A DNA stretch of 47,874 nt, from NCBI GenBank assembly GCA_045655105.1, contig JAZOOQ010000022.1, positions 1 through 47,874 on the forward strand, written 5' to 3'. This stretch comes from RGIG4140 sp045655105. Lineage in GTDB: Bacteria; Pseudomonadota; Alphaproteobacteria; CAAHEQ01; UBA3637. Numbering within the stretch: position 1 is the first letter of the stretch; each line of letters begins with the position of its first letter. This document shows, piece after piece, positions 15,978-24,115 of this stretch. The translations under genes and the position numbers were made by a program. The notes beneath the pieces were generated by a model that saw nothing but the letters and a program-made list of their open reading frames with translations, did no database searches and had not been told where the DNA came from.

Positions 15978-16006
15978 TTGCACTTTCAAAAGAATTCAGA
16001 TATAAT
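15978..16006 (+). promoter_or_regulatory. Promoter of the tmRNA gene
   Basis: TTGCAC (15978-15983) and a perfect TATAAT (16001-16006) are spaced by exactly 17 bases. The expected start is near 16013, just upstream of the acceptor piece. Confidence 0.75.
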
Positions 16007-16012
16007 AAACTT

Positions 16013-16325
16013 GTCAGCTTTTGTTGACTATGATGCTAAACGATAAGTGGAATAGATGTATAGTGGACTCGGGGGCAGTACCCGACACCTCCACCATTTA
16101 TGGGGGTGAAACAGGATCGACACGCATAATAAAGGCTTACTCTTGTATCTGGCATGGTTCCGCCATTATCGGGCTAATAATATAAACGCAAATGATAATT
16201 TTGCTCCAGTTGCAATGGCTGCTTAATTTTAGGTATCTTTTGTAACGACCAATTCCTAAACAATATGAGCGTTTAGGTGAGGCTTCGTGGATTGCCCAGC
16301 AACAGAAAATCCACGGCTTTTTTAT
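16013..16325 (+). ncRNA. ssrA: Two-piece (permuted) alphaproteobacterial tmRNA
   Basis: The gene is circularly permuted: the acceptor (3') piece comes first and ends with CCA at 16094-16096, then only five bases follow before the coding (5') piece starts with GGGGGTG at 16102. GGGGGTG pairs with CACCTCC (16086-16092) to form the acceptor stem, with a G-U at the third pair, the alanine identity element. The T arm has stem TCGGG/CCCGA and loop GGCAGTA. CTAAACG in the acceptor piece (16034-16040) can pair with CGTTTAG (16270-16276) to hold the pieces together. The coding piece encodes a 12-residue tag (16188-16226). A hairpin (CGTGGATT with AATCCACG) followed by Ts ends the gene near 16325. tmRNA rescues stalled ribosomes and marks the product for ClpXP. 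sspB follows directly. Confidence 0.93.
16188..16226 (+). other. tmRNA-encoded proteolysis tag ANDNFAPVAMAA
   Basis: The resume codon GCA at 16188-16190 opens a frame of 12 codons ending in TAA at 16224-16226. The ANDN start and the AMAA end match alphaproteobacterial tags, with A-A as the ClpX-recognised terminus and the N-terminal AND(N)-type region as the expected SspB contact. Confidence 0.9.
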
Positions 16326-16343
16326 ATCAAATGTGGGGTATAT

Positions 16344-16772
16344 ATGAAAGATTACAATATCTATCTTCAAAAAGCATATAAATTTATGGTTAAAGAAATT
16401 TTATCAGATGTTGCTAAAGAAGGCCTTGATAAAGATTCAGCACTATTTATTTCATTTAAAACAAACAGAGAAGATGTTATTATTCCAGAGTTTGTTAGAG
16501 CAAAATATCCAAATGAAATTTCAATTATTTTACAATATCAATTTGAAAATTTAATCGTTAATGAGCAATCATTTTCTGTTGACTTAGCTTTTGGTGGCGT
16601 TTTATCAACCATTACTGTTCCTTTTAATGCGCTCACACAATTTGCAGATCAAACTTCTCAATTTGGGTTTACACTAAGTCCAATTCCTTATTCTAAAAAA
16701 GAAGAAACAAAACCTATAACCCAATGTGAAAATCATCAAGTTATCGATTTAGAAAGATATAGAAAAAAATGA
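16344..16772 (+). CDS. sspB: ClpXP adaptor protein SspB, alphaproteobacterial type
   Basis: A 142-residue adaptor that tethers SsrA-tagged proteins to ClpXP. The sequence runs YNIYLQKAYKFMVKEILSDV, then ISFKTNREDVIIPEFVRAKYP, EISIILQYQFENLIV, FGGVLSTITVPFNALTQFAD and FGFTLSP, which is the fold core of alphaproteobacterial SspB. The C-terminal tail, ending VIDLERYRKK, resembles the linker and ClpX-binding end of the family. The start is ATG 16344 behind GTGGGG; a longer reading from 16287 would begin inside the ssrA terminator hairpin. It lies directly after ssrA, whose tag it recognises, and overlaps the next gene by four bases. Confidence 0.9.
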   Translation: MKDYNIYLQKAYKFMVKEILSDVAKEGLDKDSALFISFKTNREDVIIPEFVRAKYPNEISIILQYQFENLIVNEQSFSVDLAFGGVLSTITVPFNALTQFADQTSQFGFTLSPIPYSKKEETKPITQCENHQVIDLERYRKK

Positions 16773-16999
16773 AAAAACATTCTCTTTTAATTATGGGACA
16801 TGCGACAAGCATCTCTCTTGAAGATGAATTTTGGGAAACGTTAAAGGAAATTTCTTTAGAAGAATCAAAATCCATTCAACAATTGATTGAACATATAGAT
16901 TTAGATAGAACAAGTAATTTATCTTCCTCTATTCGTATTTATATTTTAAATCACTTAAAAAATAAATTACAAAAATATAAAGAACAAAACGATTCCTAA
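16769..16999 (+). CDS. Ribbon-helix-helix domain protein (second copy, linked to sspB)
   Basis: A 76-residue protein that is almost only a ribbon-helix-helix domain of the RHH_4 type: ATSISLEDEFWETLKEISLE (strand and first helix) and SNLSSSIRIYILNHL (second helix). These are close to the family pattern TSISLEDEFWxxLKEIA and NLSSAIRLFVL. Coupling of this family with an SspB gene is frequent in Alphaproteobacteria as I recall, and here the two overlap by ATGA. Its 3' end overlaps the end of uppP on the other strand by 33 bases. Likely a small DNA-binding regulator; target unknown. Confidence 0.8.
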   Translation: MKKHSLLIMGHATSISLEDEFWETLKEISLEESKSIQQLIEHIDLDRTSNLSSSIRIYILNHLKNKLQKYKEQNDS

Positions 17000-17752
17000 T
17001 ATAACGCGATAAATAGCAAAAACTGCAAAAGAAGCGGTTTTCAACCAACGCATTAAAAACCAAACAGCTAACAAACCAAAAACAGCTGAAGAAACAACGC
17101 CAAAGCCTATTTCTTGCATCATATTTGGCGTAATAACTCCTTCGGAAAAAGATTTAAAAATCATATAAATTGCCCCAAGTGCTATTACCGGAATAGACAT
17201 TAACATTGAAAATTTAGCACTTTGAACACGCCCAACCCCTAAAAAACGAGCGGTAGTCATTGTGATACCTGAACGACTTGTTCCTGGCACAAGCGCCAAT
17301 GCTTGAGCACATCCAATAACAAAAGCATCTTTATAAGACATATCTTTAATTTCTTTTTTTGCTGGAGAAAACTTATCTGCCACATATAAAAGAACACCAT
17401 AAAATATAGAGGTATAAGCAATAACAATTGGACTTCTTAAAACCGTTTCAATAATGTCAGCCAAGAAAAAACCAACAACACAAGCAGGTATTGTTGCCAA
17501 AATTAATTGAAGCGCCAACTTATTCTCAAACGTTCCTTTGATATAAAATCTTTTAAGCAATTCAAAAATATCTTTATGAAAAAATGCCAACACTGCAAAC
17601 AATGTACCAACATGCAAGGAAATATCCATCAATAATGTTTGGTTTGAAACACCAAATTTCTCCATTAAAACCAAATGTCCAGATGAACTTACAGGTAAAA
17701 ACTCGGTAGCACTTTGCATAAATGATAATAAAAGCGTTTCAAAAAAAGGCAT
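16967..17752 (-). CDS. uppP: Undecaprenyl-diphosphatase
   Basis: A 261-residue polytopic membrane enzyme (BacA/UppP) that dephosphorylates undecaprenyl diphosphate to recycle the lipid carrier for peptidoglycan and surface polymers. The two catalytic motifs are present: EFLPVSSSGHLVL near residue 20 (the (E/Q)xxP-SSSGH signature) and VPGTSRSGITMTTAR near residue 160 (the PGxSRSG motif). About eight hydrophobic helices are visible and the length is typical. GGAGG lies six bases before the ATG. Its last 33 bases overlap the converging ribbon-helix-helix gene. Confidence 0.95.
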   Translation of the reverse strand: MPFFETLLLSFMQSATEFLPVSSSGHLVLMEKFGVSNQTLLMDISLHVGTLFAVLAFFHKDIFELLKRFYIKGTFENKLALQLILATIPACVVGFFLADIIETVLRSPIVIAYTSIFYGVLLYVADKFSPAKKEIKDMSYKDAFVIGCAQALALVPGTSRSGITMTTARFLGVGRVQSAKFSMLMSIPVIALGAIYMIFKSFSEGVITPNMMQEIGFGVVSSAVFGLLAVWFLMRWLKTASFAVFAIYRVILGIVLFFIFL

Positions 17753-17807
17753 ATTTCCTCCTATATTTTTTTAAAGAATAAAGAAGGGACTATTCTTTGT
17801 CAAGCCG

Positions 17808-18569
17808 TTAAAATGAAATGGCCGTTATTTTTGCCGGATGATTTAAGATTAATGTAATTTCTTGAGTGTTTTTATTATATTGATAAATTCCAGTTCGACC
17901 TTGTTTATGCGTTGCAAAATAAAGGGTATCGCCTGCTTCTGAAAAACCAATTGCTGATACATTAAAAGCAATAAATTGCCTAAACTGACCTGTTTTAGGC
18001 GAAATCCAACGAATTGTTTCCCCCGTATACACGGCCAATTCATCTTCCGTTGCACTTAAGGCAAATAAAGAAACATCTCTGTGAATAAATTTTACTTCAC
18101 CAGCTGTTTTTTTATATAATGCCCCATCTGGACCAATATAGTAGAGAGATCCAGAATTTGCAAAAAAAGGTGGTCGCATAGCCGCTTCAAACGTATCAAT
18201 TAAGTGAAATTTTTTTCTAGCTTTTTGATAAACAAGCATTTTACCCATTCCCGCTGGATTTAATAAATCTGCTTGAATAATTGCTAATTGACTATGAACT
18301 TTATTCAATAAAGCTGGATAATAACAATAGCCTGGGCAAATCATAACAGGGGGATATTCTTTTGTTTGAAAATCTGCATATAACCACCTAACAAGCGTGC
18401 TCGTTCCATCGATTTCAACCCCTGTAATCAATGTATGATCTGAAGAAAAGGATGCAAAAGGGGGAACCTGTTTCATCAACATAACGCGACCATCTTGAAA
18501 CAAGGCCCATAATTGATCATTATCATCAACAAAAAATACCCGATAAAGGGACAAAATTGAATTTGTCAT
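17808..18569 (-). CDS. Beta-propeller-like protein of unknown function
   Basis: A 253-residue protein without a clear signal peptide or membrane helix. It is made of short beta-strand blocks with recurring aromatic/glycine turns, such as DDNDQLWALFQDGRVMLM, SGSLYYIGPDGALYKKTAGE and GDTLYFATHKQGRTGIYQYN. The last resembles the TolB/WD40-type blades in which DG or GD turns precede a hydrophobic strand. I cannot count a definite blade number or assign a family. I chose ATG 18569, with AGGA upstream, over a TTG five codons earlier. It lies between uppP and the divergent moxR gene. No partner is obvious. Confidence 0.55.
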   Translation of the reverse strand: MTNSILSLYRVFFVDDNDQLWALFQDGRVMLMKQVPPFASFSSDHTLITGVEIDGTSTLVRWLYADFQTKEYPPVMICPGYCYYPALLNKVHSQLAIIQADLLNPAGMGKMLVYQKARKKFHLIDTFEAAMRPPFFANSGSLYYIGPDGALYKKTAGEVKFIHRDVSLFALSATEDELAVYTGETIRWISPKTGQFRQFIAFNVSAIGFSEAGDTLYFATHKQGRTGIYQYNKNTQEITLILNHPAKITAISF

Positions 18570-18644
18570 TTGCAATCCTAACAAAAGGAGTATATATTAT
18601 TTTTTATAAAATGCAACTCACAATTTTAGGAGAGATTAAAAAAG

Positions 18645-19604
18645 ATGGCTATTACACCTGAATTTCAAAATTTATTAGCATATATGAACTCTATTATCAT
18701 TGGGCAAGAAGATTTAACCAAAAAACTTTTGATCACTCTTTTATGTAATGGTCATTTACTGGTTGAAGGGGTTCCAGGTCTTGCCAAAACAAAAGCTGTT
18801 AAAACACTTTCTGGCTTAATTGATTCAAAGGAACAACGCATTCAATTTACGCCTGATCTTTTACCTTCAGATATTACTGGCAGTGATGTTTATCGCCATG
18901 AAACACACCAATTTTACTTCCAAAAGGGACCTATTTTTAATAATATTATTTTGGCTGATGAAATTAACAGAGCTCCTGCAAAAGTTCAATCTGCTCTTCT
19001 TGAAGCTATGGGTGAACGACAAATTACCGTTGGAAATACAACTTATAAATTACCAGATTTGTTCATGGTTATGGCAACACAAAACCCAATTGAACAAGAA
19101 GGAACTTATACCTTACCAGAAGCACAACTCGATCGCTTTTTAATGTATGTTAAAATTAAATATCCTACAGCTGAAGCCGAAAGACAAATTTTAAAATTAG
19201 TTCGTAAAGAAGAAAAACAAGAACCATTGCCTGAATTTAATAAAATAACAGAAAAAACCATTTTTGCTGCCAGACAAGAAGTTCTAAATGTTTATATGAG
19301 CCCTGAAATTGAAGAATATATTATCCAATTGATTATGTCCACAAGAAATCCAAAACCATATGGAGACGATTTAGCTAAATATATTGCTTATGGTTCTTCT
19401 CCTCGCGGAACAATAGCTCTTGATATTTGTTCTCGTGCAGCTGCATGGATAAATGGGCATGACTATGTGACACCAGATGATTTAAAAAGTGTTGTTTTTG
19501 ATGTGTTAAGGCACAGGATCCTTCCATCATTTGAAGCAAAATCTGCTGGCATAACCTCTGAACAATTGATTAACACGTTATTAAAACGCGTTCCAATGGT
19601 GTAA
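18645..19604 (+). CDS. MoxR-family AAA+ ATPase
   Basis: A 319-residue AAA+ ATPase. Walker A is VEGVPGLAKTKAVKTL (about residues 43-58), Walker B is ILADEINRAPAKVQSALLEAM, sensor 1 is MATQNPIEQEGTYTLPEAQLDRF, and the sensor 2 region holds YGSSPRGTIAL. These are the standard MoxR/RavA signatures. MoxR proteins act as chaperones for assembly or activation of complexes containing VWA-domain proteins. Here it is followed two bases later by a DUF58 gene and then a DUF4381-like gene, which is the first half of the classic MoxR-Bat operon; the VWA-containing half lies at 7555-11706. AGGAGA precedes the ATG. Confidence 0.93.
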   Translation: MAITPEFQNLLAYMNSIIIGQEDLTKKLLITLLCNGHLLVEGVPGLAKTKAVKTLSGLIDSKEQRIQFTPDLLPSDITGSDVYRHETHQFYFQKGPIFNNIILADEINRAPAKVQSALLEAMGERQITVGNTTYKLPDLFMVMATQNPIEQEGTYTLPEAQLDRFLMYVKIKYPTAEAERQILKLVRKEEKQEPLPEFNKITEKTIFAARQEVLNVYMSPEIEEYIIQLIMSTRNPKPYGDDLAKYIAYGSSPRGTIALDICSRAAAWINGHDYVTPDDLKSVVFDVLRHRILPSFEAKSAGITSEQLINTLLKRVPMV

Positions 19605-19605
19605 C

Positions 19606-20523
19606 ATGGAAAGAAAATGGCCCTCTTGTGTTTTTGCTAGCAAACAAGACTTAATTGGCCTTAAAAAAAAGGCTAATGCGTTTAAATTAAAAAAAAGCAA
19701 ATTACCCTCTTTAACAGGAACAGGAGAACAATTCTCACCCTTTAAAACCAAGGGGCTTGATTTTCAAGAAGTGCGCGTTTATCAACCAGGAGATGATATT
19801 CGACTAATTGATTGGCGAATAACTGCCAAACATAATAAACCATACACAAAGCTTTTTACTGACGAAAAAGAAAGACAAGTTTTCATTATTCTTGATATTC
19901 GTCAATCAATGAAATTCGCTACACAAGGAGAATTTAAATCTGTTGTTGGGGCAAAAACAGCAGGTCTACTATCTTTTTTAGCGATTAATAACAATGATAA
20001 ATTTGGATTTACAATTTTATCAGATGAAAAAATTGAATGCGCTTATTCTGGTTCAAATAACGAAACACTAGCTTCTTTTTTTGAGAAAATTGTTGAAAAT
20101 GAATCCCCATTTTTTCAACAAGAACCTAAAACAACCTTACACCAAGCATTGTTAAAATCCGAAAAACTAATAAAAAAAGGTGCACTTGTTTTTATTTTAA
20201 GTGATTTTTCAGATTTTGATGATGAATCAAAAACAATATTAAATCGCCTTTCAAAAAAAAGCGACTGCAGTCTTTTTCATATATATGACAAAATTGAAAA
20301 AGAATTCCCTAAAAATAATCTGCCGGTCACAGATGGAAAATCCATTTTATTTTTGAATGGTAATCAAAAATCATTTCAAAAAAAATATCAAAATATATTT
20401 CAAACAAGAATCAATGCACTTCTTGAATTAACAATTAACCCCAATATTGGATATCTGCCCTTATCAACAGAAGAAGATTATCCTTTAAAAATTGCTTCTT
20501 TTTGCAAAGGAGGCTTGTTATGA
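19606..20523 (+). CDS. DUF58 domain protein (MoxR partner)
   Basis: A 305-residue cytoplasmic protein. The family signature FSPFKTKGLDFQEVRVYQPGDDIRLIDWRITAK (quoted in part: DFQEVRVYQPGDDIRLIDW) is present at about residues 53-70. It is followed by a VWA-like fold starting VFIILDIRQSMKF (about residue 104) and LVFILSDFSDF. In most bacteria a DUF58 gene follows moxR, as here. The metal-site motif is DxRxS, a common variant in this family. It overlaps the next gene by four bases (ATGA). The exact function is unknown; a role with MoxR in envelope-protein assembly is inferred from the operon. Confidence 0.9.
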   Translation: MERKWPSCVFASKQDLIGLKKKANAFKLKKSKLPSLTGTGEQFSPFKTKGLDFQEVRVYQPGDDIRLIDWRITAKHNKPYTKLFTDEKERQVFIILDIRQSMKFATQGEFKSVVGAKTAGLLSFLAINNNDKFGFTILSDEKIECAYSGSNNETLASFFEKIVENESPFFQQEPKTTLHQALLKSEKLIKKGALVFILSDFSDFDDESKTILNRLSKKSDCSLFHIYDKIEKEFPKNNLPVTDGKSILFLNGNQKSFQKKYQNIFQTRINALLELTINPNIGYLPLSTEEDYPLKIASFCKGGLL

Positions 20524-21053
20524 TTTTTTTTAAATATGTGCTTTTTTTATTTGTTTTAACATCTTCTTTAATAACATTTGCAAAAGAACCTGACCTATCA
20601 GGATTAAAAGATGTGATATTAGGAGAAAAACCCTCTTTATTTCCATTACCAGTTGGATGGTGGATTATCATTTGTTTATTAATCATTATCCTTATAACAA
20701 CTATTTTCATTATTAAAACAAAATTATTTCCATCTGTATACAGTTATACACTAAAAGAAATATCCATTTTAAAAAGAAAAAATTTAACCACTGTTCAAAG
20801 CGCAAAAGAAATATCAAAAATTTTAAAAAGAGTTGCTATTTTGAAGTTCGGACCAGAACAAGTTGCCGCACTTTCTCATCAAGAATGGAAAAACTTCTTA
20901 AAAGAAAAATCTCATGACCCTAAACAAACAAAAGAAATTGATTTTATTTCAAAAGCTGCATTTTTACCTCCAGAAAAAGACGTTGCAATTTCAAACAAAA
21001 GCTTATATACTTATGCTGAAAAATGGGTTAAAGCTGTTTTAAAGGGAAGATAA
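20520..21053 (+). CDS. DUF4381-like small membrane protein of the MoxR-Bat locus
   Basis: A 177-residue protein with an N-terminal hydrophobic segment (about residues 4-20, possibly a signal peptide), then LSGLKDVILGEKPSLFPLPVGWWIIICLL. Here the LP-x-GWW turn leads into a membrane helix (about 47-66). The remaining cytoplasmic part is helical and charged. The PLPVGWW motif before a helix is typical of DUF4381 proteins, which sit between DUF58 and BatA genes in many proteobacteria. The start is ATG 20520 after an AGGAGG site, overlapping the DUF58 stop. A longer reading from 20502 would start in front of that ribosome site. Confidence 0.8.
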   Translation: MIFFKYVLFLFVLTSSLITFAKEPDLSGLKDVILGEKPSLFPLPVGWWIIICLLIIILITTIFIIKTKLFPSVYSYTLKEISILKRKNLTTVQSAKEISKILKRVAILKFGPEQVAALSHQEWKNFLKEKSHDPKQTKEIDFISKAAFLPPEKDVAISNKSLYTYAEKWVKAVLKGR

Positions 21054-21055
21054 AA

Positions 21056-21838
21056 ATGGTTAAAGAAACGGATATTTTAAATACAGTTAAAAACATTAAA
21101 GGTGAAGAACCTTTAAATAATAATGATACTCTTTCACGAGCCCCTAAAAAAATTCAAGATGCCATTAACAATTCTAGTGAAAAAAAATCAGGCATTGCAA
21201 TTAAAGCATGCATTAGTTATGAATCAATTTCTTCAAACGTTAAAAAACGCGAATTTTTAATTAGAAGAGTTATTAAAAATAAATCTGATTATTTTATTGA
21301 TGGCATTGCTTTAGATATTAAAGCTCCACGAATTATTAAAGTTAATCAAATTTCTTGTATTGAAGATTTATCTACCAATATGCTCTATAGCGATCCATAT
21401 ATTTATCTTCAAAATGTTTTGGGAATTGAAATTGAAGAATCATATCTTCCAGAACCAATGAGTGATTTTGCCAAAGCTATTAACGAAACTGGCGCTGAAG
21501 CAACCGTGTTAATGTATCTTGTTTCAATTGATAACAAACGAACAGCAAAAGAACGGTTGGCCGTTTTAAAATACCTTCGTTCAAGATTACCTCATCTTGA
21601 TTATACTGATGAACAAATGAATGATTACATCATTTCATTAGCTCCTGATGATGAAAGCTTTTCAATGGCATTCCATCGCTGTTTGAAAAAAGGAAAATTG
21701 GTTATTGAACCACTTATTCAAGCTGTTTTAAATGTGATCACTGCAGATGGCGTTGTACACGAAAAAGAAAGAGCTTTTTTAGCAAAATTAATCGATTGGC
21801 TTAAACAAGATGGCTATGAAATTGATGTAATTTCTTAA
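21056..21838 (+). CDS. TerB-like C-terminal domain protein
   Basis: A 260-residue soluble protein, co-transcribed two bases after the DUF4381-like gene. The C-terminal part (about residues 205-255) contains LIQAVLNVITADGVVHEKER, a close match to the DG-x-x-xxEE/KER acidic helix pair of TerB-like (tellurite-resistance B) domains. The middle (about 47-110) holds strands such as REFLIRRVIKNKSDYFIDGI, a small beta-barrel that looks like the WYL-type or SH3-like modules often fused to TerB-like domains. The N-terminal 45 residues look disordered. It may help link the MoxR machinery to the envelope or to metal sensing; the sequence does not show which. Confidence 0.65.
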   Translation: MVKETDILNTVKNIKGEEPLNNNDTLSRAPKKIQDAINNSSEKKSGIAIKACISYESISSNVKKREFLIRRVIKNKSDYFIDGIALDIKAPRIIKVNQISCIEDLSTNMLYSDPYIYLQNVLGIEIEESYLPEPMSDFAKAINETGAEATVLMYLVSIDNKRTAKERLAVLKYLRSRLPHLDYTDEQMNDYIISLAPDDESFSMAFHRCLKKGKLVIEPLIQAVLNVITADGVVHEKERAFLAKLIDWLKQDGYEIDVIS

Positions 21839-21868
21839 AAAATAATCAAAAAACCAATATCTTTTTGC

Positions 21869-21897
21869 TTGACTTTATATTTTTTTTCATATATAGT
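21869..21897 (+). promoter_or_regulatory. Promoter of rpmG
   Basis: TTGACT (21869-21874) and TATAGT (21892-21897) are separated by 17 bases. The predicted start, about 35 bases before the ATG, gives a short leader. Confidence 0.75.
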
Positions 21898-21939
21898 TAG
21901 CACCTATGGTTTAACTTATTTATTTAGTGGTGGTATATT

Positions 21940-22107
21940 ATGGCAAAACCGACAACAGTTGAGATTAAATTAGAAAGCACAGCCGGAACAGGCGTTTTCT
22001 ATGTCACAAAGAAAAATCCGCGAACAAAAACTGAAAAGTTAAAAATTCGCAAATTTGACAAAAAAGCCAGAAAACATGTGGAATTTGTCGAAAAGAAATT
22101 GAAATAA
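21940..22107 (+). CDS. rpmG: 50S ribosomal protein L33
   Basis: A 55-residue basic ribosomal protein, MAKPTTVEIKLESTAGTGVF followed by YVTKKNPRTKTEKLKIRKFD. This is the L33 pattern, ending KKARKHVEFVEKKLK. It is the cysteine-free (zinc-independent) form, because the CxxC pairs of the zinc-binding type are absent. It stands alone between its own promoter and a hairpin terminator. GGTGG lies about 8 bases before the ATG. Confidence 0.95.
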   Translation: MAKPTTVEIKLESTAGTGVFYVTKKNPRTKTEKLKIRKFDKKARKHVEFVEKKLK

Positions 22108-22130
22108 TCAATTTTTTGATTCAAAAGAAA

Positions 22131-22158
22131 AGGTCGCTCTTTAGCGGCTCTTTTTTTT
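22131..22158 (+). terminator. Rho-independent terminator after rpmG
   Basis: GTCGCT pairs with AGCGGC (one G-U pair) across a 4-nt loop, followed by nine Ts to 22158. It lies 25 bases after the rpmG stop. Confidence 0.7.
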
Positions 22159-22161
22159 ACC

Positions 22162-22947
22162 TTAAACAAGCAAAAACAATAAGGCCGACATCATTGCCGC
22201 TAATAATAAACCAATGGCTCCTGAAAAAGCTTCTGCACCTTGTTTAAAAATAGGATAAAGAGCTTTAAATGAAACAAAAACCATCATACCACCAGCAAAA
22301 GTAAACACCAAACCAATAAGGCCAGATTTAATAAAAGGCAAAAATAAAAAATATCCCAATAATGCACCTAAAGGCTCAATAAACCCAGATAACAATGCAA
22401 TCAAAAAAGATTTAAAAGGGCTTTTTGTTAAAAAATAAACAGGCAAACAAACAGCAATTCCTTCTGGAATATTATGAAGCGCCATCGAAAGAGCAACTGG
22501 ATATGAAATATCTAATCCTGATAATAAAGCCATAAAAGTTGATAACCCTTCTGGCAAATTATGAAGAGCAAGTAAAAAAGCAACAGTTACACCAGATTTA
22601 AGCAAAACTTTCTGATTCGGTTGAAATGTATTTTTAACTTCGTTATCTAACACCTGTTCTGGAAAAAAACTATCTACCAACACCATTGTGAAAGCACCTA
22701 AACCAAAACTTAATAAAGTTATCCACAAAGCGTTCAAAGGATTCATTCCTTTTGTTAACAACTCAAACCCTTCTGGGATTAAAGCCGTTAAGGAAACATA
22801 AATCATCACGCCACCAGAAAATCCCATAATAAATGAGAGTAAACGAAAATCATTTTTCTTCACAAAAAAGGAAAATAATCCACCAATACCTGTTGCCAAT
22901 CCTGTTAATAAAGTAAGAAAAAAAGCAAAACCAAAAGAGGTTATCAT
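22162..22947 (-). CDS. ZIP-family divalent metal transporter (ZupT-like)
   Basis: A 261-residue polytopic membrane protein with about eight helices. It carries the paired ZIP signatures HNLPEGLSTFMALL (about residue 130) and HNIPEGIAVCLPVYF (about residue 160), whose histidine and glutamate residues form the metal path. This is the ZupT/GufA-like architecture for zinc, iron or manganese uptake. Metal specificity cannot be read here. The start overlaps the end of the upstream metallophosphoesterase gene by four bases, with AAGGAG upstream, so the two are co-translated. Confidence 0.9.
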   Translation of the reverse strand: MITSFGFAFFLTLLTGLATGIGGLFSFFVKKNDFRLLSFIMGFSGGVMIYVSLTALIPEGFELLTKGMNPLNALWITLLSFGLGAFTMVLVDSFFPEQVLDNEVKNTFQPNQKVLLKSGVTVAFLLALHNLPEGLSTFMALLSGLDISYPVALSMALHNIPEGIAVCLPVYFLTKSPFKSFLIALLSGFIEPLGALLGYFLFLPFIKSGLIGLVFTFAGGMMVFVSFKALYPIFKQGAEAFSGAIGLLLAAMMSALLFLLV

Positions 22948-24035
22948 TTTTTAACTCCTTTTAATAAAATTAAGGTAATCTCATTAAAAGAAATAAATCT
23001 TGCAGGGAACCCTCCCCACAAACCCGTTCCGTTTGAAACATATAATATGCTATTTCCTTTTTTATAAAGGCCACGCAAAAAACCTTTATTAGAAAGTTTA
23101 ACTAATAAATCAACTGGAAAAACCATTCCTCCATGCGTATGTCCAGATAATTGCAAAGCAACTCCTTTTTCAGCAGCTTTTGGAAATACATGAGGATGAT
23201 GCGCCATTAATAAACGAACGCCATCATCCGGCGCTGATGCAAAAGTTTTTTCAAGCAATGATTCTGCTTTTTCATCCATATATCTAGCGCCAAAATCAAT
23301 GCCACCCAAAATGATTTTTTGCCCCATATAATCAATAACTTTATGTTCATTATTCAATACTTCTAATCCATTGTTTTTAAAAAATAAACGCCACTTATCT
23401 GATTGATGATAAGCTTCGTGGTTTCCAAAAACAATATAAACCCCTAAAGAAGCTTTTAGTGATTTCAATTTTTGCATCACAGAGCCCAATTCTTCGGGCG
23501 ATTTATCCACCAAATCACCAGTAATTAAAATTAAATCAGGATTAAGTGCATTTGTTTTTTCAATAACGTTTTCTAACCATTTTTCCCCAAATCCTTGCCC
23601 AATATGCAAATCACTTAACTGAACAATTTTAAGGGGCATTTCCCCTTGAAATAATGCTGATTGAATTTCAACTTTTTTTACACGTGGTGGCAACTGCGCA
23701 TTTAAAACAGCAATAACAGAAGCAATCATTAAAACACAAAAAACAACTTTTAAAAACCAAGGGGCAACTGGAATCAAAAATCTTGATAAATCAATGATAA
23801 ATGTGGCCGTGAATAAAAAGATAAGAAATACCTGCAATCCAGATATAAATTTAACCACCCATTGTGGCAAAACATCCCCAAAAAATAAAACCACCCATAA
23901 ATTAAATACCGCAGGAACCAATAATAATGAAATGGCAATTTTTATCCACAGCGCCCATTCCAAAAGCGACACAAATCGCCATTCCACATAACCATAAATC
24001 AACCCCATAATTAAAAATGATAAAGCAAAAAACAT
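22944..24035 (-). CDS. Membrane-anchored calcineurin-like metallophosphoesterase
   Basis: A 363-residue protein with four N-terminal membrane helices (within residues 1-115) and a metallophosphoesterase domain (about 130-363). All five metal motifs are visible: LSDLHIG, ITGDLVDKSPEEL, VFGNHEAY, LMAHHPHVFP and LSGHTHGG. The C-terminal segment, GLYKKGNSILYVSNGTGLWG, matches the YkuE/YaeI-like branch, some members of which act on lipid A or UDP-diacylglucosamine-like substrates. The substrate here is not known. It is transcribed with the ZIP gene. GGAG lies close before the ATG. Confidence 0.9.
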   Translation of the reverse strand: MFFALSFLIMGLIYGYVEWRFVSLLEWALWIKIAISLLLVPAVFNLWVVLFFGDVLPQWVVKFISGLQVFLIFLFTATFIIDLSRFLIPVAPWFLKVVFCVLMIASVIAVLNAQLPPRVKKVEIQSALFQGEMPLKIVQLSDLHIGQGFGEKWLENVIEKTNALNPDLILITGDLVDKSPEELGSVMQKLKSLKASLGVYIVFGNHEAYHQSDKWRLFFKNNGLEVLNNEHKVIDYMGQKIILGGIDFGARYMDEKAESLLEKTFASAPDDGVRLLMAHHPHVFPKAAEKGVALQLSGHTHGGMVFPVDLLVKLSNKGFLRGLYKKGNSILYVSNGTGLWGGFPARFISFNEITLILLKGVKK

Positions 24036-24115
24036 CTAAAAAACTCCTTAACAATTCTTAATAATGATATATATATCGATTTCAAAAAACTCTCAAGATT
24101 TTTGTTTTAATTTAA

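Noticed and set aside
16137..16370. Minus-strand frame across ssrA
   Set aside because: It lies entirely within the tmRNA gene and the sspB start; no family resemblance.
17808..18569. Beta-propeller-like protein as TolB
   Set aside because: No signal peptide, no TolB N-terminal domain and no tol-pal neighbours.
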